Assembly: GCA_021826655.1 (NCBI GenBank)
Contig: JAKAZC010000050.1
Span: 1-11,458 of the forward strand
Direction of reading: 5' to 3'
DNA from: Actinomycetes bacterium
GTDB lineage: Bacteria > Actinomycetota > Acidimicrobiia > Acidimicrobiales > RAAP-2
Length of the DNA: 11,458 bases
In this document: positions 7,452 to 11,458 of the stretch, in pieces
How the letters are laid out: each line of letters begins with the position of its first letter
Position numbering within the stretch: position 1 is the stretch's first letter
Position numbers and translations under genes: made by a program
Notes under the pieces: generated by a model
What the model was told of the DNA's origin: nothing
Databases searched by the model: none
What the model saw: the letters and a program-made list of their open reading frames with translations, nothing else

Positions 7452-7456
7452 ACACC

Positions 7457-8764
7457 GTGTCCGACAAGAGCCGTTCCGCGCGCGCCCCCACCGGGACCCA
7501 CGACGTGCTGTGGCCGGAATCGACCAGGTGGGAGGCGTTGCTGGGCCGCTTCGCCGATCGGGTCGAGCGTGCCGGGTACGGCCTGGCCCACACGCCGGTC
7601 TTCGAGGACGTGAAGGTCTTCCGTCGCGGGATCGGTGAGGGGAGCGACGTCGTCGGCAAGGAGATGTACGAGTTCGAGGATCGGGGAGGGCGGGCCCTGG
7701 CACTGCGACCAGAGGGTACGGCCCCGATGGTCCGGGCCTGGGTGCAGCACCGTCCGCCGTTGCCGTGGAAGGCGTGGTACGCCACGCCCGCCTTCCGCTA
7801 CGAGCGGCCCCAGGCCGGTCGGTACCGGCAGCATCACCAGTTGGGCGTGGAGGTACTCGGGCCCTCCGACCCCGACCTCGACGTCGAGGTGATCGCACTG
7901 GCGGACGGGTTCTTCCGCAGCCTCGGACTCTCCGAGTTCGGTCTGCGGCTCAACTCCATGGGCGACGAGACGTGCCGGCCTGGATACCTGGCCCTCCTCA
8001 CCGGGTACCTGGCCGACCGCCGGGACCAGCTGTGCGACGAGCACCGGCACCGACTCGAGGGCAATCCGCTGCGCGCCCTCGACTGCAAGCGTGACGCCTG
8101 TCGGACCGCCACCGAAGGCGCCCCGCGGTTCGCGGACCACCTGTGCGAGGACTGTGCCGGCCACTTCGCACGGGTCCGAGCGGGTCTGGACGCCCAGCGC
8201 GTCGGGTACTCGCTCGATCACAGACTGGTCCGGGGCTTCGACTACTACACCCGCACCACGTTCGAGTTCGCCTCGGGCGCCCTGGAGTCGGCCCAGAACG
8301 GCATCGGTGGAGGCGGACGGTACGACGGTCTCGTCGAGATGCTGGGTGGTCCCCCCACGCCCGGTATCGGCTTCGGCATGGGCGTCGAGCGCATCCTGCT
8401 CGCATGCGACGCAGAGGGCGTCTTCGCCACCGACCCGCGTCGACTGGACGCGTTCGTGGTCGACACCGCAGGAGGTGCCCACGCCCGCGACCTGACCGCC
8501 GCCCTGTGGGCCGCGGGCCTGTCGGCCGACCGCGCCTACGACGATCGGTCCATGAAGGCCCAGTTCAAGGCGGCCGACCGTTCGGGGGCCTCGTGGGTGC
8601 TGATCGTGGGTCCGGACGAGGCGGCCTCGGGTACGGTTGCACTCCGACCTCTGCGCGGCATCGGGGACCAGCGTGCCGTTCCGGTGGACGAGGCCGCCGA
8701 TGCCGTACGATCCGCAGTCCGGGACGCACCCGCCGATCAGCCGTCGGGTGGTCCGACCCCGTGA
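7457..8764 (+). CDS. hisS: Histidyl-tRNA synthetase
   Basis: HisRS is a class II synthetase that charges tRNA-His; at 435 aa it has normal length. Seen in order: APTGTHDVLWPES at the N-terminus; motif 2, FRYERPQAGRYRQ, starting at 113; a Cys-rich insertion with NPLRALDCK and later LCEDC, as in many bacterial HisRS; the histidine-binding loop LVRGFDYYTRT with Arg 259; GGGGRYDGL around 284-292; motif 3, GIGFGMGVERIL, at 303-314; and a C-terminal anticodon-binding domain with YDDRSMKAQFKAADR. The GTG start lies 5 nt after the rel stop and has an AAGGA site. The frame is open far upstream inside rel, but that is overlap and not coding. Its product sets tRNA-His charging, which Rel can sense, and tRNA-His is a Tgt substrate. 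Confidence 0.97.
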   Translation: MSDKSRSARAPTGTHDVLWPESTRWEALLGRFADRVERAGYGLAHTPVFEDVKVFRRGIGEGSDVVGKEMYEFEDRGGRALALRPEGTAPMVRAWVQHRPPLPWKAWYATPAFRYERPQAGRYRQHHQLGVEVLGPSDPDLDVEVIALADGFFRSLGLSEFGLRLNSMGDETCRPGYLALLTGYLADRRDQLCDEHRHRLEGNPLRALDCKRDACRTATEGAPRFADHLCEDCAGHFARVRAGLDAQRVGYSLDHRLVRGFDYYTRTTFEFASGALESAQNGIGGGGRYDGLVEMLGGPPTPGIGFGMGVERILLACDAEGVFATDPRRLDAFVVDTAGGAHARDLTAALWAAGLSADRAYDDRSMKAQFKAADRSGASWVLIVGPDEAASGTVALRPLRGIGDQRAVPVDEAADAVRSAVRDAPADQPSGGPTP

Positions 8765-8799
8765 CAGGGGCGTCTCCATCCCGACCCCGTGACCGGGGC
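8753..8799 (+). repeat. Duplicated 19-nt GC-rich palindrome between hisS and aspS
   Basis: Two copies of CCGACCCCGTGACMGGGGC (8753-8771 and 8781-8799) differ at one base and start 28 nt apart. Each is itself palindromic: CCCC/GGGG in the first, and CCCCG-TGAC-CGGGG in the second. The first copy contains the hisS stop codon. They could form two small hairpins or one larger structure by pairing across copies, or be a repeated protein site. There is no T run, so they are not a classical terminator. Confidence 0.8.
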
Positions 8800-8804
8800 A
8801 CTCG

Positions 8805-8810
8805 AAAGGA
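8805..8810 (+). promoter_or_regulatory. Ribosome binding site of aspS
   Basis: AAAGGA lies 6 nt before the GTG at 8817, the clearest Shine-Dalgarno site in the window. It supports this GTG over the later in-frame ATG (Met 16 of the protein). Confidence 0.65.
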
Positions 8811-8816
8811 CCAGCA

Positions 8817-10592
8817 GTGACCGACCCGACCGAACCCACCCCGTCCCCCGGGGCCACGTCGATGCGGACCCGGCTGTGCGGGTCGCTGCGGACGACGGAC
8901 GAGGGGACCCGGGTCACCGTGTGCGGCTGGGTCGCCAAGCGACGGGAACACGGTGAGCACCTCGCCTTCGTCGACCTCCGGGACCACACCGGCATCGTGC
9001 AGTGCGTGGTGCCCGGAACGGTCGACGTCCGTTCCGAGTACGTGGTCGCGGTCGAGGGCGAGGTGCGACGGCGGCCGGCCGGGACCGTGAACCCGGAACT
9101 GCCCACGGGTGAGGTCGAGCTCGCCGAGTGCACGGTCACCCTCCTGAACGCAGCCGAGCCGCCGCCGTTCGCCGTCGACGACCGGGTCGAGGTCGACGAG
9201 GTGATCCGACTGCGCCACCGGTTCGTCGATCTGCGCCGGCCGAGGATGCAGGCGAACCTCCGGCTGCGGGCACGGGTCAATTCGGCGCTGCGGGCCGCCA
9301 TGGACCGCCAGGGCTTCGTCGAGGTGGAGACCCCGCTCCTGTGGGCGCCCACGCCGGAAGGCGCCCGCGAGTTCGCCGTGCCCAGTCGACTGCACCACGG
9401 CTCGTGCTACGTCCTCCCGCAGAGTCCCCAGCTGGCCAAGCAGCTCCTCATGGTGGCCGGGGTCGACCGCTACTACCAGATCGCCCGGTGCCTGCGCGAC
9501 GAGGACCTGCGCGCCGACCGGCAGTTCGAGTTCTCGCAGCTCGACATCGAGGCGTCGTTCGTGAGCCAGGACGACGTCCTGGACATCGTGTCCGAGGCGG
9601 TGCTGGACGCCGCCGAGGCCGTCACCGGCGAACGCCCCGGAGGTGTGCCCCGCATGACCTGGGCCGAGGCGATCGACCGTTACGGTACCGACAAGCCCGA
9701 TCTGCGTTTCGGCATGGAACTGGTCGATCTGACGAGTGTGTTCGCTGCCACCGGATTCCGCGCGTTCGACGCGCCGTGTGTGAAGTCGGTCGTCCTTGCC
9801 GGAGGTGCCTCGCTCACCCGGGCTCGGCTCGACGCCCTGACCGAACGGGCGAAGGCCCTGGGTGCGAAGGGGCTGGCGTGGTTCAGGATCACCTCGGGGG
9901 ACGACGGCAGCCCGGTCCTCGAGTCGCCCGTGGCCAAGTTCCTCACAGACGACGAGCGGTCCGGCATGATCGCGGCTGCCGGTGGTGCCGTCGGCGACCT
10001 CGTGCTCGTGGTGGCCGACGAGTACCGGCTGACCTGCCACGTGTTGGGGGCGCTCCGGGTCGAACTGGGTGGTCGCCCCGTGTCCGAGGGTCCGTACCGC
10101 TACCTGTGGGTCGTCGACTTCCCCCTGTTCGACGGGGTCGACGACGCCGGCAACCCCATCGCCGCCCACCATCCCTTCACCATGCCCCATCCGGACGACG
10201 TGGACCGGTTGGAGTCGGATCCGGCGTCGGTGCGCTCCCAGGCCTACGACCTGGTGCTCAACGGGTGGGAGCTGGGATCGGGGAGTGTCCGGGTCCACCG
10301 GGCCGACGTCCAGAGCCGGATCTTCTCGGTGCTCGGCATCAGCGAGGAGGATGCGGCCTCGCGCTTCGGCTTCCTGCTCGGTGCCTTCCGGTTCGGGGCC
10401 CCGCCGCACGCCGGCTTCGCAGTGGGCCTCGACCGCCTCGTCGCCATCTTCGCCGGCGAGGACAACATCCGCGAGGTCATCGCCTTCCCGAAGACCCAGT
10501 CCGGCTGGGACCCGATGACCGACGCCCCGAAGCCGCTGGCCGCGGGCGTCCTGCGCGACCTCGGGCTCCAGTCGATCCCGACGACGGGCTGA
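8817..10592 (+). CDS. aspS: Aspartyl-tRNA synthetase, probably non-discriminating (Asp/Asn)
   Basis: AspRS is a class II synthetase; 591 aa is the usual bacterial length. An N-terminal OB-fold anticodon domain (about 16-115) is followed by the catalytic core. Visible: VDLRRPRMQ; TPEGAREFAVPSR; PQSPQLAKQLLMVAG; motif 2 around R227-D228-E229; the bacterial insertion domain (about 290-420); HHPFT; and motif 3, GFAVGLDRL, with R540. It ends with FPKTQSGWDPMTDAP. His 45 and Gly 89 correspond to the pair (His31/Gly81 in Pseudomonas numbering) found in AspRS enzymes that also charge tRNA-Asn; E. coli has Leu and Lys there. The loop before VRSEYVV is about ten residues shorter than in E. coli. GTG 8817 is chosen for its AAAGGA site; Met 16 is an alternative. 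rarA follows after 6 nt. Confidence 0.96.
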   Translation: MTDPTEPTPSPGATSMRTRLCGSLRTTDEGTRVTVCGWVAKRREHGEHLAFVDLRDHTGIVQCVVPGTVDVRSEYVVAVEGEVRRRPAGTVNPELPTGEVELAECTVTLLNAAEPPPFAVDDRVEVDEVIRLRHRFVDLRRPRMQANLRLRARVNSALRAAMDRQGFVEVETPLLWAPTPEGAREFAVPSRLHHGSCYVLPQSPQLAKQLLMVAGVDRYYQIARCLRDEDLRADRQFEFSQLDIEASFVSQDDVLDIVSEAVLDAAEAVTGERPGGVPRMTWAEAIDRYGTDKPDLRFGMELVDLTSVFAATGFRAFDAPCVKSVVLAGGASLTRARLDALTERAKALGAKGLAWFRITSGDDGSPVLESPVAKFLTDDERSGMIAAAGGAVGDLVLVVADEYRLTCHVLGALRVELGGRPVSEGPYRYLWVVDFPLFDGVDDAGNPIAAHHPFTMPHPDDVDRLESDPASVRSQAYDLVLNGWELGSGSVRVHRADVQSRIFSVLGISEEDAASRFGFLLGAFRFGAPPHAGFAVGLDRLVAIFAGEDNIREVIAFPKTQSGWDPMTDAPKPLAAGVLRDLGLQSIPTTG

Positions 10593-10598
10593 GCCACG

Positions 10599-11458
10599 GT
10601 GCCCGGCGAGGACCTCTTCTCCGGTGCGGCCGCGGAGCGCGTCGCCCAGCGGGCGCCCCTGGCGACGCGGCTGCGACCGCACTCCCTGGACGACATCATC
10701 GGCCAGCGCCACCTGGTCGGGCCCGGGGCGCCACTGCGTGCGCTGATCGAGGCCGACCGACTGACGTCGGCCATCCTGTGGGGACCGCCGGGGACCGGCA
10801 AGACCACGCTGGCCACGGTGGTGGCCACGGCCACGGCGAAGCACTTCGTGCCGCTGTCGGCGGTGACGGCCGGGGTCAGGGACGTGCGCGAAGTGGTCGA
10901 GGGGGCGCGCCGGCTGCTGGGGGAGCAGGGGAGGGGAACCATCCTCTTCCTGGACGAGGTCCACCGGTTCAACCGCTCCCAGCAGGACGCGCTGCTGCCG
11001 TCGGTGGAGGAGGGGCTGCTCGTCCTCGTCGGTGCGACGACAGAGAACCCGTTCTTCGAGGTCAATGCGCCGTTGCTCTCCCGATCGACCCTGTGGCGGC
11101 TCGAGCCGCTCACCGACGAGGAACTGGCCGCGGTGGTGGCCCGTGGCCTCCGCGCCGAGGAGGCGTCGGCCGAGCCCGACGCGGTGGCCGCCCTGGTCGG
11201 ACTGGCCGACGGGGACGCCCGTGCCGTGCTCACCACCCTGGAGGTGGCGCTGGCACTGGCCGGCGACCGCCCGGTGCTGTTGTCGGACGTCGAGCGGGCC
11301 CGGCACACGCGCCTGCAGCACTACGCCGAGGACGACCACTACGACCAGGTGAGCGCCTTCATCAAGTCGATCCGCGGCTCGGACCCCGACGCCGGGCTCT
11401 ACTGGCTGGCCCGCATGCTGGCGTCGGGGGAGGACGCCCGCTTCCTGGCCCGGCGCCT
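10599..11458 (+). CDS. rarA: RarA (MgsA), replication-associated recombination ATPase, 3' end cut by window
   Basis: RarA is a clamp-loader-like AAA+ ATPase, related to eukaryotic WRNIP1, that acts on stalled replication forks. The first 286 codons are present; the usual length is about 430-450. The N-terminus, LATRLRPHSLDDIIGQRHLVG, matches the family. Walker A is GPPGTGKT at 62-69 and Walker B is LFLDEVHRFNRSQQ with D119-E120. GATTENPFFEVNAPLLSRS is the sensor 1 region, GDAR the sensor 2 region, and YDQVSAFIKSIRGSDPDAGLYWLARML the start of the C-terminal tetramerisation part. The GTG start, 6 nt after the aspS stop, gives an N-terminus MPGEDLFS of normal form; a clear Shine-Dalgarno site is missing. 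It lies after aspS as in many bacteria. The frame stays open to the window edge, so it is truncated only by the window. Confidence 0.94.
   Translation, partial: MPGEDLFSGAAAERVAQRAPLATRLRPHSLDDIIGQRHLVGPGAPLRALIEADRLTSAILWGPPGTGKTTLATVVATATAKHFVPLSAVTAGVRDVREVVEGARRLLGEQGRGTILFLDEVHRFNRSQQDALLPSVEEGLLVLVGATTENPFFEVNAPLLSRSTLWRLEPLTDEELAAVVARGLRAEEASAEPDAVAALVGLADGDARAVLTTLEVALALAGDRPVLLSDVERARHTRLQHYAEDDHYDQVSAFIKSIRGSDPDAGLYWLARMLASGEDARFLARR

Noticed and set aside
5549..7456. Upstream extension of hisS through rel, suggesting a fusion protein
   Set aside because: The extension is an out-of-frame reading of rel; HisRS homology starts just after GTG 7457, which has its own ribosome site.
8753..8799. 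T-box or similar tRNA-sensing riboswitch before aspS
   Set aside because: The 52-nt gap is too short and has no T-box sequence or specifier stem.
7001..9352. Long minus-strand frame across the end of rel, hisS and the start of aspS
   Set aside because: It spans three well-supported + strand genes and shows no recognisable motif; a codon-bias shadow.
8565..11339. Very long open frame on the minus strand across aspS and rarA
   Set aside because: It is antisense to two clear genes. Its translation is rich in Arg, Gly, His and Pro without domains, as expected from GC-rich third positions.

Overview
This window is a compact run of housekeeping genes, all on the + strand, from a high-GC bacterium. 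The third-codon G/C bias, the actinobacterial style of SecD (membrane motif VDSYIVYFER), the bifunctional Rel, and a TANNNT box placed for a leaderless transcript together suggest Actinobacteria. A lineage such as Acidimicrobiia is possible, but I cannot prove it from the sequence. I see no mobile elements, phage genes, CRISPR arrays, tRNA or rRNA genes, and no gene whose composition differs from its neighbours.

Layout: 3' end of queA (2-223); tgt (220-1335); a 102-nt gap with a promoter-like box and a possible 11-codon leader ORF; yajC (1438-1971); secD (1977-3512); secF (3509-4933); a 73-nt gap with a -10-like box; rel (5007-7451); hisS (7457-8764); a 52-nt gap with a duplicated GC-rich palindrome; aspS (8817-10592); and the 5' part of rarA (10599 to the window edge). 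Genes overlap by 3-4 nt (queA/tgt, secD/secF) or sit 5-6 nt apart (yajC/secD, rel/hisS, aspS/rarA). No rho-independent terminator is visible, so the region looks like one or a few long operons with internal promoters before yajC and rel. There is no gene-free stretch over 300 bases.

Functionally there are four modules. QueA and Tgt make the queuosine precursor in tRNAs with GUN anticodons (Asp, Asn, His, Tyr). YajC, SecD and SecF form the accessory complex of the Sec translocon. Rel makes and degrades (p)ppGpp in response to uncharged tRNA. HisRS and AspRS charge tRNAs that are also Tgt substrates. RarA is a replication-fork AAA+ ATPase. The order queA-tgt-yajC-secDF...rel-hisS-aspS-rarA matches, from memory, a widely conserved order also seen in Bacillus, here without the apt, recJ, dtd or ppiB genes often found between these blocks.

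I found no clear novel system. The points most worth a second look are a roughly 50-residue charged insertion in Rel, AspRS residues that predict a non-discriminating enzyme, the 19-nt repeated palindrome between hisS and aspS, the possible leader peptide overlapping yajC, the -10 box placed for a leaderless rel mRNA, and the oppositely charged tails on SecF.
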